Shown here one piece after another: positions 9,841 through 19,813 of a stretch of 64,000 bases of DNA. The translations under genes and the position numbers were made by a program. The notes under the pieces were generated by a model. That model did not search any database. It saw nothing but the letters and a program-made list of their open reading frames with translations, and had not been told where the DNA came from. Position 1 is the first letter of the stretch, and the number at the start of each line of letters is the position of its first letter. This stretch comes from Cytophagales bacterium (GTDB lineage: Bacteria; Bacteroidota; Bacteroidia; Cytophagales; JAAEPT01): contig JAAEPT010000123.1 in assembly GCA_024232295.1 (NCBI GenBank), forward strand, positions 24,487 to 88,486, written 5' to 3'.

Positions 9841-10704
9841 TTATTTGAAAAATCTTTTCTTTAGATGTACAGGGTTTGTTGTTAATGACTTTATTAAAAA
9901 TTTAAGTCCTTTAAAATACTGTTTACTATCCCCAATATAAGAAGCAGATAGTATTAAACAGAGTTTTGAATAACAATATTTGTAATGTTTTTCGTCCATA
10001 AATACATTACTATTCTTACTTTTATTAAAGGCATAGTGCATATCACTTTCCATACGCTCTACATTTAAATGCATTTGATCTGGATGAATACGATATTTAA
10101 TCAATGGTTCTTTAATCAAACCAATTTCTGTTTTTGAAGCAACACGAACCCAAAATTCCCAATCTGCAGAAGTAGAAAGGTTTTCATCAAACCCGCCAAT
10201 TTTTTGAAGTAAAGAGTTTCTCATTAGAATGCTAGCAGGACTGTGAATAACAGTACAACTCATTTCTAATAATAGGTTGAGAACATTTCCTTCTTTACCT
10301 TCTGTTACTACAAGGTTTTTTCTTGTTTCGTGATCAAACTTTTGTTCTAAAGAATGTACTAAACCAATATCTTTATTTGTCTTTAAGAATTCGATTTTCT
10401 TTTTTAAATTATCTTTTTCAAAAATATCATCAGCATCCAAGAAAGCTAAAAACTCTCCTTTTGCTTTTTCTATTCCTATATTTCTTGCTTTTGAAACACC
10501 ACCATTTTCTTTACTAATGTATTGAATACGAGGGTCATCAAAAGTTAGAATTTCTTTTTCACTATTATCTTTTGATCCATCATTAACAATAATTAACTCA
10601 AATTGAGAATAACTTTGGTTCAAAACACTTTGAATAGTTTCCTTTATGAATTTCTCAGCATTGTAACAAGGAATAATAACAGATACAAGTCCATTTTCTA
10701 TCAT
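9841..10704 (-). CDS. Glycosyltransferase family 2
   Basis: 287-residue GT-A enzyme. It starts with the nucleotide-binding strand VSVIIPCYNAE, continues with FELIIVNDGSKDNS, and has the metal-binding DxD-type motif FLDADDIF near residue 90 and the acceptor-side motif SADWEFWVRVA. There is no membrane anchor. It sits between asnB and a GT4 gene with 3-4 bp gaps in the same minus-strand operon. The sugar specificity is unknown. Confidence 0.9.
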   Translation of the reverse strand: MIENGLVSVIIPCYNAEKFIKETIQSVLNQSYSQFELIIVNDGSKDNSEKEILTFDDPRIQYISKENGGVSKARNIGIEKAKGEFLAFLDADDIFEKDNLKKKIEFLKTNKDIGLVHSLEQKFDHETRKNLVVTEGKEGNVLNLLLEMSCTVIHSPASILMRNSLLQKIGGFDENLSTSADWEFWVRVASKTEIGLIKEPLIKYRIHPDQMHLNVERMESDMHYAFNKSKNSNVFMDEKHYKYCYSKLCLILSASYIGDSKQYFKGLKFLIKSLTTNPVHLKKRFFK

Positions 10705-10707
10705 ATC

Positions 10708-11820
10708 TTAGCGTAAGTATAAGTTTGTAAGCTTTTCCATAAATGGAGCTAAAGCAAAAGATTCACTACTCTTTTTCCCATTCATAATTAAAGCTTCTTG
10801 TAAGTTTTTGTTTTCTACTAGTTGAATCATTTTATCATATAGGTCTTCACTATTTTGATGCTTCACAACTAAAGCATTTTTTTCATGCTCAATAAACTCT
10901 GAGGCAACACCTGATAATGAAAAAATAGAAGGAACTTCACTAGCTAATGATTCTATATAAGTCTGTCCAAATGCTTCTGAATGGTCATCAATAGGAGTAT
11001 GGATATAGAAATCGAAAAGACGATATAATGAAGCAATTTCCGTCTCAAACTTGATTTCAGTATAATTTTCCTTAGGAATATCTTTTAGTAAATCTTTGAT
11101 TTCTTTCTCAAAATCTCCTTGTGCATTTGCTAATATCAAATGAGCACTTGGATAAGAATTTAAGAACTTTTTAAAAGCAGGAATAATGTACTGAATACCT
11201 TTCCAATGTGTATAGCGAGCAATTACTCCAAAAATAGGAGATTGGTTATCAATGTTATACTTTTCCTTAAGACCAGTAATAATTTCTTCCTGTGGATTTT
11301 GAAATAAATTTAAATCAAAACCATGATGAATAATTTCAACTTTATTAGCTGGTGTTTTTTCCCAATCTAATAAGATAGTCTGTACCTTTTCTGTAATTGC
11401 GACAATATTTGTAGATAACCGATTGATGTACTTGTCATAATATACCGCTCTAGGAAAATACATATGATGTAATGAGCTGTGATGACGGGTATGAATTCTT
11501 TTTTTGATACCTACCAATTTTGCAGCAGTAAGTCCCACTACATTTGCATCAAAAAGATGTGTGTGAACAACTTCTGTTTGATTTGTTTTTAGAAAAGTAC
11601 GTGTTTTTCGAATACTTTTCATCAAATCTTTTTTCCCATGGTAGGGGATATGCAGAACAGGAATATTATTCTTTTCCAAAAACTCTTGCAAATAACTTTT
11701 TTCTGGGTTCAACAAAATAAAACTAATTTCAATTTTAGTTTTATCTAGATGTAATGCCGCCCATTCAAAAGCAAGAGCCTTGTCGATGTTAGAAATTATA
11801 TAAGTTACTTTAATTTTCAT
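10708..11820 (-). CDS. Glycosyltransferase, GT4-like
   Basis: 370-residue GT-B glycosyltransferase. The N-terminal domain contains HTRHHSSLHHMY. The C-terminal donor domain shows the family pattern EAFGQTYIESLASEVPSIF, which supplies the E-x7-E-like nucleotide-sugar contacts, followed by a Gly/Val turn and a C-terminal helix. The ATG overlaps the end of the upstream GT-C-like gene by 11 nt, indicating translational coupling. Likely adds a sugar on the cytoplasmic face; donor unknown. Confidence 0.9.
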   Translation of the reverse strand: MKIKVTYIISNIDKALAFEWAALHLDKTKIEISFILLNPEKSYLQEFLEKNNIPVLHIPYHGKKDLMKSIRKTRTFLKTNQTEVVHTHLFDANVVGLTAAKLVGIKKRIHTRHHSSLHHMYFPRAVYYDKYINRLSTNIVAITEKVQTILLDWEKTPANKVEIIHHGFDLNLFQNPQEEIITGLKEKYNIDNQSPIFGVIARYTHWKGIQYIIPAFKKFLNSYPSAHLILANAQGDFEKEIKDLLKDIPKENYTEIKFETEIASLYRLFDFYIHTPIDDHSEAFGQTYIESLASEVPSIFSLSGVASEFIEHEKNALVVKHQNSEDLYDKMIQLVENKNLQEALIMNGKKSSESFALAPFMEKLTNLYLR

Positions 11821-13486
11821 TTTTTCTAAAGATAAATATAGATGGTTTGTAACTATATAATAAATTGCAACGAATATCCATGAATGAATATGGAGTGAAT
11901 TCCTTTTCTAATGTATAATGTTTTTTAATATATTGATAGAACTTAGAATTATTATTTCGATAAGTAATAAAATATTTTGGAGACTTTTGGAATAGGTGTA
12001 AAGTATCAAATGTATTGATGAAATCATTAGACTCATTAATATTTTTGGATAGATAATTTGTGCTAAAAACATCTAAAATCCTTCTATGATTTTTATGTTG
12101 ATTATTAGATTCACTACGTAATCTATAACCAACATTAGGAGTGTTATTGATGCTTTCATATAATTCTGCTTTTTTCTTAAAAACTGTAGGTTCTTCTTCT
12201 ATCAGTGGATGGTAACCATGCATAGAGATTGTTTCGATTGCAACTAAATCTTGTTGTGATGTATTTTGTATTACATAATCTCTAGCCTCAAATCTAGGAT
12301 CTTTTTTAATATCATTTATAATAAGAAAAGGGATACTGATTGTTAGTGTATAAATGAGTTGAATAAAGAATATTCTAGTTTGAAATTTATTTTCTTTTTG
12401 AGCCAGTTGGAAAAAAGGAATCAATAAAAAAAGAAGAACAAAATTTAGTATGTAGTGGACAGATTTATGATTGAAAATAGTAATTATTGATAGGAAACCT
12501 AATATATGTAATATGAATACTACACTTTTTGAAAAGTTTTTGATAATTCCTTGAAAGAAGAAATATAAGAAAAATGGGCCTATTAATAGTATAATAGCTT
12601 TTAAATAATATGCTAATGTTGGTAAGGTGCCAAATGGATTATTTAATATATTGTTCAATAATCGTGTAGAAATAGCACCATCATAACTTTTATTAGCTAA
12701 TAAATTACTCCCTTGTAAATCTAGTTTGTTATAAATAAAACTAATTGGATGTAAGGTGAAAACAGAATAAATAAAAATGCCAATACCAAGTATTTTAAAT
12801 AAACTAGGAGTAAAGAATACTTGTCCTATTTTTCGTAATGATACAAAATCATAAATAGAGAAAATAATAATAAATAAAACGATTTCAATTCTTACAGATA
12901 ATGTGATAAAACATAAGAAATAAATTAATGTTCTGAGATGGTATTTGGAATTATATATGTACAAACCTGTTAAAGGAAGTATAATAGACATACACAAAAA
13001 CATTAAAGCATCATATTTAACCCAATACACACTTGATATTAACACAGGGTTAAAAATTAATATGAAAATGCTAAAGATTAATATTTTTTTTGTTGTAAAA
13101 AGATGCTTTATAAATATAAAAATAGTGCTGTTAGCCAATGCTATAAATAGAACAGATAAAACCCTACCCCAATAAATAATGTGAAATTTTTCTAGGATAA
13201 TCTGTTCTTTAAAATCTGTGAATGATGTGAAAAAGTTTAATACTTTACCAATTATAAAGTAGATGCCAAACCAAATAAGTAAAAAGAAATCATATAAACT
13301 GAATTTAGAACTAAAGTCTAATTGAGTATATTCTAGAACTCTTTTAAATGGTCTTTTTAAAATAAAAATTTCATCAGGGTGGAAAACATATGGTTTACCA
13401 TTTAATGAAATAAATAAGCCTATTAGAATACTAGAGAAAAATAAAATGATGACTAAATAATCAATTGATTTAATGATTTTTTTCAT
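11810..13486 (-). CDS. Multi-pass membrane glycosyltransferase, GT-C/GT39-like
   Basis: 558-residue integral membrane protein with roughly ten hydrophobic segments over residues 10-385 and a soluble C-terminal tail of about 170 residues. The first external loop after segment 1 carries an acidic motif (KPYVFHPDEIF), the position where GT-C enzymes hold catalytic acids. The layout resembles GT39/ArnT-type transferases, which move sugars from polyprenyl-phosphate donors on the outer face of the inner membrane. It lies in the glycan operon, 105 bp after the formyltransferase gene. The family call rests on topology and the acid motif, so a non-enzymatic role cannot be excluded. Confidence 0.65.
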   Translation of the reverse strand: MKKIIKSIDYLVIILFFSSILIGLFISLNGKPYVFHPDEIFILKRPFKRVLEYTQLDFSSKFSLYDFFLLIWFGIYFIIGKVLNFFTSFTDFKEQIILEKFHIIYWGRVLSVLFIALANSTIFIFIKHLFTTKKILIFSIFILIFNPVLISSVYWVKYDALMFLCMSIILPLTGLYIYNSKYHLRTLIYFLCFITLSVRIEIVLFIIIFSIYDFVSLRKIGQVFFTPSLFKILGIGIFIYSVFTLHPISFIYNKLDLQGSNLLANKSYDGAISTRLLNNILNNPFGTLPTLAYYLKAIILLIGPFFLYFFFQGIIKNFSKSVVFILHILGFLSIITIFNHKSVHYILNFVLLFLLIPFFQLAQKENKFQTRIFFIQLIYTLTISIPFLIINDIKKDPRFEARDYVIQNTSQQDLVAIETISMHGYHPLIEEEPTVFKKKAELYESINNTPNVGYRLRSESNNQHKNHRRILDVFSTNYLSKNINESNDFINTFDTLHLFQKSPKYFITYRNNNSKFYQYIKKHYTLEKEFTPYSFMDIRCNLLYSYKPSIFIFRKNEN

Positions 13487-13591
13487 GACAGTTTGAGTAT
13501 GTATTATAAGCGAGTGAGGTGTGATATGCTTTTTTGAAATAATTTATGATATCATCAATTTATTAACTACTTCACCTACTTATAACTGACA

Positions 13592-14338
13592 TTATTTTCT
13601 TATACTTTGAAAAAGTTGTTCTATTTTCTTTTCATCTTGAAGAGACATTTTGTAATACTGTTTTCCTTCTTCTTTTAATTGATTAGTTCCTGAGTCAATT
13701 TTATCATTTGCAAACTCTATTAATTTTTTTGTAGCCAAATCAATTCCTAGCAAGGATAAACTTGCTCCAATATTAGAAAGTGTTTCTTGTTGTTGAATAT
13801 CAAGTCTTTCTTTTGCAATAATATTTCCTGTATCAACTTTTGTGTCTACCCAATGTAGTGTGTTTCCTATTTTATCGTACTCATTGTTTAAAATTGCCCA
13901 TTTATAGCAATCAATACCTCTGTATTCTGGTAAAATTCCTGGATGAGAGTTTAATACTCCAATTTTTGGAATTGATAAAATATTTTTTCGCACAATACCT
14001 GTTTGTGCTAAGAATATAATGTCAGGTTGTAATTTTTTTAATGCGTTTTCTGTTTCTTTTGTGTTTGTTCCATTGGTAAATACTACCGATTTTGTGTACA
14101 AATTATAATTGAAATCCTTGATCTCTAATGGATCTTTACTCAAAATTTCTTTAATAGAAAAAATAATAGCTTGCAAAAAGCCAACTCTTCTTTTTATAAA
14201 ATTAAATAGTTTGACTTTGTAGCTTAATGGTTGTTTTATTGCAACAATAGCTTCTATAGAAATTCCAGCCTTATGAAAATGAGAAATAGTTTGTTTTCCA
14301 TAATTACTGTTATTATTTGTCAGTATAACTAATTTCAT
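13592..14338 (-). CDS. Formyltransferase-family enzyme (sugar N-formyltransferase candidate)
   Basis: 248-residue protein with the methionyl-tRNA formyltransferase-like fold. The catalytic segment LNSHPGILPEYRG holds the Asn and His, and a downstream WVDTKVDTGNII holds the catalytic Asp. It is shorter than Fmt and lacks its tRNA-binding tail. In glycan clusters such enzymes usually use 10-formyl-tetrahydrofolate to N-formylate an amino sugar nucleotide. The ATG overlaps the upstream deacetylase-like gene by 26 nt. The substrate is not proven. Confidence 0.8.
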   Translation of the reverse strand: MKLVILTNNNSNYGKQTISHFHKAGISIEAIVAIKQPLSYKVKLFNFIKRRVGFLQAIIFSIKEILSKDPLEIKDFNYNLYTKSVVFTNGTNTKETENALKKLQPDIIFLAQTGIVRKNILSIPKIGVLNSHPGILPEYRGIDCYKWAILNNEYDKIGNTLHWVDTKVDTGNIIAKERLDIQQQETLSNIGASLSLLGIDLATKKLIEFANDKIDSGTNQLKEEGKQYYKMSLQDEKKIEQLFQSIRK

Positions 14339-15770
14339 CGATTGAGTTGTTTTTTATTTGGTCTTCTCGTTTTTTCCAGTGTTTTGCAATCTCTAGAGGC
14401 GTAGCACTATAGAAATCATTTTTTTCTGTTAGTTTTTGTAGTAAGTATTTGTATGCTTCTCCCCAGTTGGGAAAGAATGTTTCATTTAATACTCTTACAT
14501 GGAAGTCAGCAACAAATACCCCTTCATATTCATATATTATATCAACTAAATGATCAATATGTTCTTGATAATTATTAAACCTAGCATTTTTAGCATGACC
14601 AAATAGGTGATCGTCCATTAATGTAGGCGGAATTTGTAAAATATTAAAGCTTTGTTGATTCTCTGGATCAAACAAATGCAAAGGTGAACAAATAGAAAGT
14701 CTAAACCCTGAATGTTTTTCAAAACCAAAGGAAGAATCATACATTAGACCAATTTCTTGATGGATAGCAACTGTCTCTGTTGGATTAGCTTGGTTCAAAT
14801 GCCAATAGTGGTGTCTATTTCCTAGTATTGGAATATTAAAAACCTCTTCTAATTTATCTTTCTCCCATTGAAATGAATCTACAGATTTGTATGCAAAGAA
14901 ACTACTATGTAATCCAACTTCCCAACCGTTTTCGTGTAAATCTTTTGCTGCTTTTTTAAACTTTTTAGTATTGATTTGATAAAATGTATCAGGAGCTGTA
15001 AAAAAGTATCTTATAAGGTTTCCTTTATATGGACAAACATAAAATGCTGATGTTGTTTTATAGCTTTTTTCTATACTCATCCAATCATCAAATTTCCAAA
15101 AACTCTCTTTTCCTGTCAGTATTTGCGTGATTTTTTTTAGGTTGAGACTTTTATATTGAACAATATATCTAAGAGCTTCAATTGGCTTGATCATTTCAGG
15201 ATAATCTGTGTCATGAGAAAGACCAATAGCAATTTTTTTATTTTCAGGCCATTTAGGAAGAAAAGTAAATTGATTTTTAAAAATAGACTTTATTAAAAGT
15301 GCATATTGTTCAATAATAGGAGTATGTAATAGATCTTTTTTGTACAAAAAAACTTCTTCAATATTATGACGATCCCATTTGTCTCTTCCTATACCTTTCT
15401 CACTAATACCTGTTAAAAGGAAAAATGTAGTATAAATGATGTCATTTAATATAGTAGATGGTACATTGTTATCAAACTCAAAAATTTTTTCATTCCCATC
15501 AAAAGATAGAAACTTTGTATTAAGTTGTTCTAGTATTTTAACTTTGGAAATATCTATTTGCACATCAGATGTTATCTTTCTGATTATTAAATCTGCACTT
15601 TGCTCTGATTCATTTCCATAATAAATATGAGTATGTTCAGGGCTATTCTCTGATACAAAATGCCAAGAAACCCCAATTGTGGTAAAAATAGTTTGAAAAA
15701 CATATTTGACCTCATTAATAGAGAGAATACTAATAGAGCAGTTTTCTATTTTTATTTTTATTAAATTCAT
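14313..15770 (-). CDS. Polysaccharide deacetylase-like protein
   Basis: 485-residue protein. Residues up to about 170 form an N-terminal domain of the kind annotated DUF7033. The rest is NodB-like, with the metal/acid motif GLSHDTDYPE near residue 185 and later conserved segments GWEVGLHSSF and GVFVADFHVRV. No signal peptide is seen, so it is probably cytoplasmic, as for similar proteins in other capsule or O-antigen clusters. It is the first gene of the leftward operon ending in the giant repeat protein. Deacetylation of a glycan intermediate is the likely role, but substrate and activity are inferred. Confidence 0.75.
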   Translation of the reverse strand: MNLIKIKIENCSISILSINEVKYVFQTIFTTIGVSWHFVSENSPEHTHIYYGNESEQSADLIIRKITSDVQIDISKVKILEQLNTKFLSFDGNEKIFEFDNNVPSTILNDIIYTTFFLLTGISEKGIGRDKWDRHNIEEVFLYKKDLLHTPIIEQYALLIKSIFKNQFTFLPKWPENKKIAIGLSHDTDYPEMIKPIEALRYIVQYKSLNLKKITQILTGKESFWKFDDWMSIEKSYKTTSAFYVCPYKGNLIRYFFTAPDTFYQINTKKFKKAAKDLHENGWEVGLHSSFFAYKSVDSFQWEKDKLEEVFNIPILGNRHHYWHLNQANPTETVAIHQEIGLMYDSSFGFEKHSGFRLSICSPLHLFDPENQQSFNILQIPPTLMDDHLFGHAKNARFNNYQEHIDHLVDIIYEYEGVFVADFHVRVLNETFFPNWGEAYKYLLQKLTEKNDFYSATPLEIAKHWKKREDQIKNNSIDEISYTDK

Positions 15771-15966
15771 GTCCTATCTCAAAATTTAGGAAAGATGGTA
15801 AATCAATGCTTTATTGTGTGAAAAATAAAATTAAATATATTACAAAAAAGAAATACTTCCTCATTTGCACCTAGAAAAAAGTTTTAGATTTTTCAATATC
15901 CTTGTGATTATCTGATGAGTAAATTTTATTAAATTGACATTAAATTTATTCTTAACTCTGTAAAAC

Positions 15967-16194
15967 ATGAAAATAAAAAATATAATGAATATTGTTTATT
16001 CAATAACTACTGTTGTTGCTTCTGTATGTTGGTTTTTATTAGGATTAAGCTGTTTTTTAAAAGATTTTTCTGAAATAGGAGAAGTACTTGGTTTTGCTTC
16101 AATGTCAATAATTGTAGGGTGTTTTATTATAGGATGGGCATATATTCTTGTGAAGAAGATAGAAAGGCAAGAGCGAAATAATAAGAACGAATAA
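15967..16194 (+). CDS. Small two-helix membrane protein, unknown
   Basis: 75-residue ORF with two hydrophobic segments (about residues 9-31 and 42-63) and a charged C-terminal tail (KKIERQERNNKNE), as in a small inner-membrane protein. It is on the opposite strand to its neighbours, in the gap between two leftward units, and starts at an ATG. No family is recognised. The clean membrane topology and positive-inside tail argue for a real gene, but it could be a chance ORF. Confidence 0.5.
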   Translation: MKIKNIMNIVYSITTVVASVCWFLLGLSCFLKDFSEIGEVLGFASMSIIVGCFIIGWAYILVKKIERQERNNKNE

Positions 16195-16204
16195 GTGTAT
16201 TACT

Positions 16205-16780
16205 TTATTCATATGTTTTACCTTTATATGCTTCTTTTTCTTTGATAACTCTACAAGGATTTCCTACCGCAATAGAATTTGAGGGAATATCTTTATTTAC
16301 AGTAGAGTTGGCTCCTATAATTACATTGTCTCCAATTGACACTCCTGGCATGACTACCGAATTCATTCCTATCCAAACATTGTTTCCAATTTCAATAGGT
16401 TTTACTTTTATCCATAGATCATAATCTTCAGGAGCATGATTAGCACTAATAAGACCTACATGTGGCCCAAGTCGTACATTATTACCTACTTTTATACCTC
16501 CTTTTCCTTGAATATAACACCCAATATTAATACCAATAGGAGAGTTGTTTCCTGTTTGAATGTTTTTGTGATGTAATACTAATGATGTCTTATGAACAGG
16601 CCATGGTACATTACCGTTTGTTCTGAATATTTTTTGAGGGATAAATTGAAAGAGTAAATGAGCAGGATTGACTCCTTTAGCTTGAGGATAAAACCATCTA
16701 AGCCAGAAAAACAAAAAGTCATATTTTTCTAATAATTGAAAAACTTTAGGAAGTGGAATATACTCTTGTTTTTGTGTCAT
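16205..16780 (-). CDS. Hexapeptide-repeat acyltransferase
   Basis: 191-residue left-handed beta-helix acyltransferase. Residues from about 80 carry hexapeptide repeats ([38 protein letters not shown]), with the catalytic-type His in ISANHAPED. The N-terminal 70 residues precede the helix and are unlike WbpD, so this is closer to WcaF or maltose O-acetyltransferase relatives. It probably O-acetylates a sugar from acetyl-CoA. Its start overlaps the upstream UPF0104 gene by 4 nt (ATGA). Confidence 0.85.
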   Translation of the reverse strand: MTQKQEYIPLPKVFQLLEKYDFLFFWLRWFYPQAKGVNPAHLLFQFIPQKIFRTNGNVPWPVHKTSLVLHHKNIQTGNNSPIGINIGCYIQGKGGIKVGNNVRLGPHVGLISANHAPEDYDLWIKVKPIEIGNNVWIGMNSVVMPGVSIGDNVIIGANSTVNKDIPSNSIAVGNPCRVIKEKEAYKGKTYE

Positions 16781-17697
16781 TTTGATTTTTTATTAATGAA
16801 GAATAATCCAATTAATGCAGGAATAAATATTAAAATAATGCGATATATGATACTACCTAATAATATTAATTGAGTGTTGTAACCCTTAAACAAATATGTG
16901 ATAAGTGCTTCATCACTACCAATTCCATTAAATGTTAAAGGGAATAACCTAGCAAGTGTTAGTATAGGGCTATATCCTATAACATCATTTAAAGAAATAT
17001 TTATTAATCCCGTAATAAAGAAACAATAAAATAACAAAATATAAGTGATCATCCATCCAATTATTGATAAAATGAATGAGCTTATGATTGTTGGTACAGA
17101 GAATGTGAAACCAGAAAGAAAGGTGATTAAGTCAACTTTTTTAACTCTATTGTTAATAGCTTGGATTCCTTTATTAATCATTTTTACTTTTGAAAATGAA
17201 GGAAGAAGATGTACTAATCCCCATGGAATGCATGAGATAACACCAGCAATTAAAATCCAAATGTTTTGAGTATAATAATAGGCATAAATAGATAAAAAAA
17301 ACATGCTGGCAATTGCTACTAGCTTATCATAAATGCTGGCAATAAACATTTGTTCTTTATTTCCTGCTTCTTTGTAGGCAAAATAACTTTTAGCAATATC
17401 TCCACTACCTGCTGGCATTACAATGTTTAAGGTTGTACCAACAAGCAGAAACTTCACCGCAAATGGAAAACTGAGTTTGTTTTTAGAAGATTCTATTTTT
17501 TCATTGATAATCAACTGCCAACGCCAAGCACGAATAGCAAAAGTAGCTACTACCAATAGAAATATAATTACTCCTTGTATAGGAGTGATTGAAATATTCT
17601 CGTAGTTGACCTTTTTGAAATCAAGAAAAAAAAACAACATAACCAAAATAAGGACACTAAAACCTATTTTGATTGCTGTTTTGAGTTTTGGACTCAT
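16777..17697 (-). CDS. UPF0104 / LPG-synthase-TM-like membrane protein
   Basis: 306-residue integral membrane protein with about eight hydrophobic helices. It has the family's early WRWQLIINE motif, the [17 protein letters not shown] segment and the [20 protein letters not shown] segment near the C-terminus. Members are related to the membrane part of lysylphosphatidylglycerol synthase and often sit beside polyprenyl-phosphate glycosyltransferases. The neighbour upstream (18705-17710) is such an enzyme. A role in moving or using a lipid-linked sugar is inferred from that pairing. Confidence 0.8.
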   Translation of the reverse strand: MSPKLKTAIKIGFSVLILVMLFFFLDFKKVNYENISITPIQGVIIFLLVVATFAIRAWRWQLIINEKIESSKNKLSFPFAVKFLLVGTTLNIVMPAGSGDIAKSYFAYKEAGNKEQMFIASIYDKLVAIASMFFLSIYAYYYTQNIWILIAGVISCIPWGLVHLLPSFSKVKMINKGIQAINNRVKKVDLITFLSGFTFSVPTIISSFILSIIGWMITYILLFYCFFITGLINISLNDVIGYSPILTLARLFPLTFNGIGSDEALITYLFKGYNTQLILLGSIIYRIILIFIPALIGLFFINKKSK

Positions 17698-17709
17698 AAG
17701 GTTTACTTT

Positions 17710-18705
17710 TTATTTTTCATTAATCATTCGCTGAATTTTGAAGAGTTCTTTCTTCAAAATATTATTCTGAATTCCTAGAAATCCAATACCCATCATTTGT
17801 AATCCAGACATGAATAAGATGATGATAAAATTGGGAGAGACTAACCTTGACAAGATAGTATTATTGAAAACAGAATTGTCAGCAAAACGAGTATAAAAAA
17901 GAATTGATGTTGATAAGAATCCTAGTATTGCCAAAAGTAATCCTAAAAGTCCAAAAATAGCAAATGGTTTCTCCTGAACGAAGTATATGATGTGAGCAAT
18001 GGATTGAGAACGAAACTTAAATGTTTTTCTATTTCCTTTGGCTTCACCATCTCTTCTTGTTAATGTACCAGGGATTTCTTTAATTTTAAATCCGTTCGCT
18101 AGAACTTTTGATAATACTTCTAAGTGAATTTCTTTACCATCTGAGTTCAATTCCAACCCTTTTACAGCATAAGAACGGTAAGCTCTTACAACACATGTCG
18201 AAGTATATACTTGTGGACTATAGGCATAGCGATAAAGAAGGTTTGCCATTTTAGAAACAAATAAACGAAATGGAGCTACACCGATTGTTTTTCCTCCAGG
18301 CATATAACAAGAAGCCAATACAACATCAGTAGTTGGATTTTCTTCTAATGTTTTTAACATTCTACCAATGTGTGCAGCATCATAAGTTAAGTCAAAATCA
18401 ATAGTAACAATGATATCGCCTTCAGCAGCATCAATTCCTGTACGAATTGCTTTTCCTCTCCCTTGATTTACTGGATATCCAACAACACGTAATTTATCTT
18501 CATTAGTAGCTAATGCTTTTGCTTTACTCCAAGTATTATCACTACTACCATCATTTACAAAAACGATTTCATAGTTAGAAATATCATGAGAAGCTAATTC
18601 TTTTTTTACCTCAAGTAATGTAGTTTCTAAATTGTCTTCTTCATTAAACATTGGAGCGACAATAGAAACCATCTGTTCTTTAATAGGAGTAAAGTTTTTT
18701 GACAT
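17710..18705 (-). CDS. Polyprenyl-phosphate glycosyltransferase (DPM/GtrB-like GT2)
   Basis: 331 residues from the ATG at 18705. The ORF-track start at 18711 is a TTG two codons upstream and is less likely. The GT-A domain has VSIVAPMFNEEDNLE, EIVFVNDGSSDNT and the DxD-like TIDFDLTYD. Two C-terminal membrane helices follow (about residues 240-310). This architecture transfers a sugar from a nucleotide donor to polyprenyl phosphate at the inner membrane. The next gene is a UPF0104 membrane protein 12 bp away, and a GT-C-like enzyme at 11810 could consume the product. Confidence 0.85.
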   Translation of the reverse strand: MSKNFTPIKEQMVSIVAPMFNEEDNLETTLLEVKKELASHDISNYEIVFVNDGSSDNTWSKAKALATNEDKLRVVGYPVNQGRGKAIRTGIDAAEGDIIVTIDFDLTYDAAHIGRMLKTLEENPTTDVVLASCYMPGGKTIGVAPFRLFVSKMANLLYRYAYSPQVYTSTCVVRAYRSYAVKGLELNSDGKEIHLEVLSKVLANGFKIKEIPGTLTRRDGEAKGNRKTFKFRSQSIAHIIYFVQEKPFAIFGLLGLLLAILGFLSTSILFYTRFADNSVFNNTILSRLVSPNFIIILFMSGLQMMGIGFLGIQNNILKKELFKIQRMINEK

Positions 18706-18729
18706 GGTCAAATATAAAGTAAAAGATTA

Positions 18730-19698
18730 TTATTTTGTTGAGAATGGATGCTTTGCTAGTGGATGTTTTGCTAATGGATGATATTCTCCCACTAATCCAG
18801 TAGCCTCTTTATTACGAATATCATGGACAATTTCGATAGCTGTTTTAGCTTCTTCTAATCCATAACCATTTCCATTCAAAATATTATCATAACATATTGT
18901 ATGTAAATCAGTAAAGCCACCACTAAATTCAATTTCTTTTCCTTCCATTTGAATAGAACGATAAGTACGCATTCCTTTTGCTTTAATTTCGTCAGGAATT
19001 AGGTCATAATTAATACTTAAAAACCAACGAACTCTTGCTTTTTCTAACTGTAGGAAACCAGAAGCACGGTCATGTGTATGAACATGTACTATGTTTTCTT
19101 TGACTTCACCAAAAACCCAAGTAAGCATATCATAAAAATGAACTCCGATATTAGTAGCAATACCACCAGATTTTGATAAGTCACCTTTCCAAGAAGTATA
19201 GTACCAATGTCCTCTTGAAGTAAGGTATGTTAAGTCAACATCATAAATTTTATCCTTTGGTCCTTCTTCAATTTGTTTTTTTAAATCAATGATACTTTGA
19301 TGGTAACGCAATTGAAGAATGTTCCAAACTCTATTCCCTGTTTCTTTTTCAATTTCTTGAAGAGCTTCTACATTCCACGGGTTTAACACTAATGGTTTTT
19401 CACAAATTACATCACTTCCTTGACGTAAGCCAAAGCGAATATGTGCATCATGTAAATAATTAGGAGTACAAATAGAAACATAATCTGTAGGTGTTCCTTC
19501 GCGATTCAATTTATCTAAGTGACGATCAAAACGCTCAAATTCTGTGAAAAAATCTGCATTAGGAAAGTAACTATCAATAATTCCCACAGAGTCAAAGGTG
19601 TCTAAAGCAGCTACCAAATCATTGTTGGTGTCTTTTATTGCTTTCATGTGTCGAGGAGCAATGTATCCTGCTGCTCCAATTAATGCAAATTTTTTCAT
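18730..19698 (-). CDS. wbpB: WbpB/WlbA-like UDP-sugar acid 3-dehydrogenase
   Basis: 322-residue Gfo/Idh/MocA oxidoreductase. The start FALIGAAGYIAPRHMKAI and SVGIIDSYFPNADFFTEFE are highly characteristic of WbpB/WlbA, which oxidise C3 of UDP-GlcNAc uronic acid with NAD. The catalytic lysine motif CEKPLVLNPW is present. The product would feed a WbpE-type aminotransferase, encoded here at 34021. The C-terminus has an unusual repeat, HPLAKHPLAKHPFSTK, from a 15-bp tandem duplication. It lies 18 bp before the polyprenyl-phosphate transferase gene. Confidence 0.9.
   Translation of the reverse strand: MKKFALIGAAGYIAPRHMKAIKDTNNDLVAALDTFDSVGIIDSYFPNADFFTEFERFDRHLDKLNREGTPTDYVSICTPNYLHDAHIRFGLRQGSDVICEKPLVLNPWNVEALQEIEKETGNRVWNILQLRYHQSIIDLKKQIEEGPKDKIYDVDLTYLTSRGHWYYTSWKGDLSKSGGIATNIGVHFYDMLTWVFGEVKENIVHVHTHDRASGFLQLEKARVRWFLSINYDLIPDEIKAKGMRTYRSIQMEGKEIEFSGGFTDLHTICYDNILNGNGYGLEEAKTAIEIVHDIRNKEATGLVGEYHPLAKHPLAKHPFSTK
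18746..18775. repeat. 15-bp tandem duplication at 3' end of wbpB-like gene
   Basis: Two 15-bp units (GGATGCTTTGCTAGT, GGATGTTTTGCTAAT), followed by the start of a third. On the coding strand they give HPLAK HPLAK HPFS at the extreme C-terminus. The two units differ at two positions. Confidence 0.85.
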
Positions 19699-19813
19699 AA
19701 GGAATGAGGTCTAATAAAAATTTTAGATTAAAACCTACTTTTGTTTGAACAGACAAAAAAACAAAATGTAGTGGACTAATAAAATAAAATTGAAGGAATT
19801 TTTAAGAGAGTTT

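Noticed and set aside
16205-16780. WbpD/WlbB N-acetyltransferase to complete the Wbp pathway
   Set aside because: The beta-helix starts only after about 80 residues and the sequence resembles WcaF/maltose acetyltransferases rather than WbpD, whose helix begins near the N-terminus.
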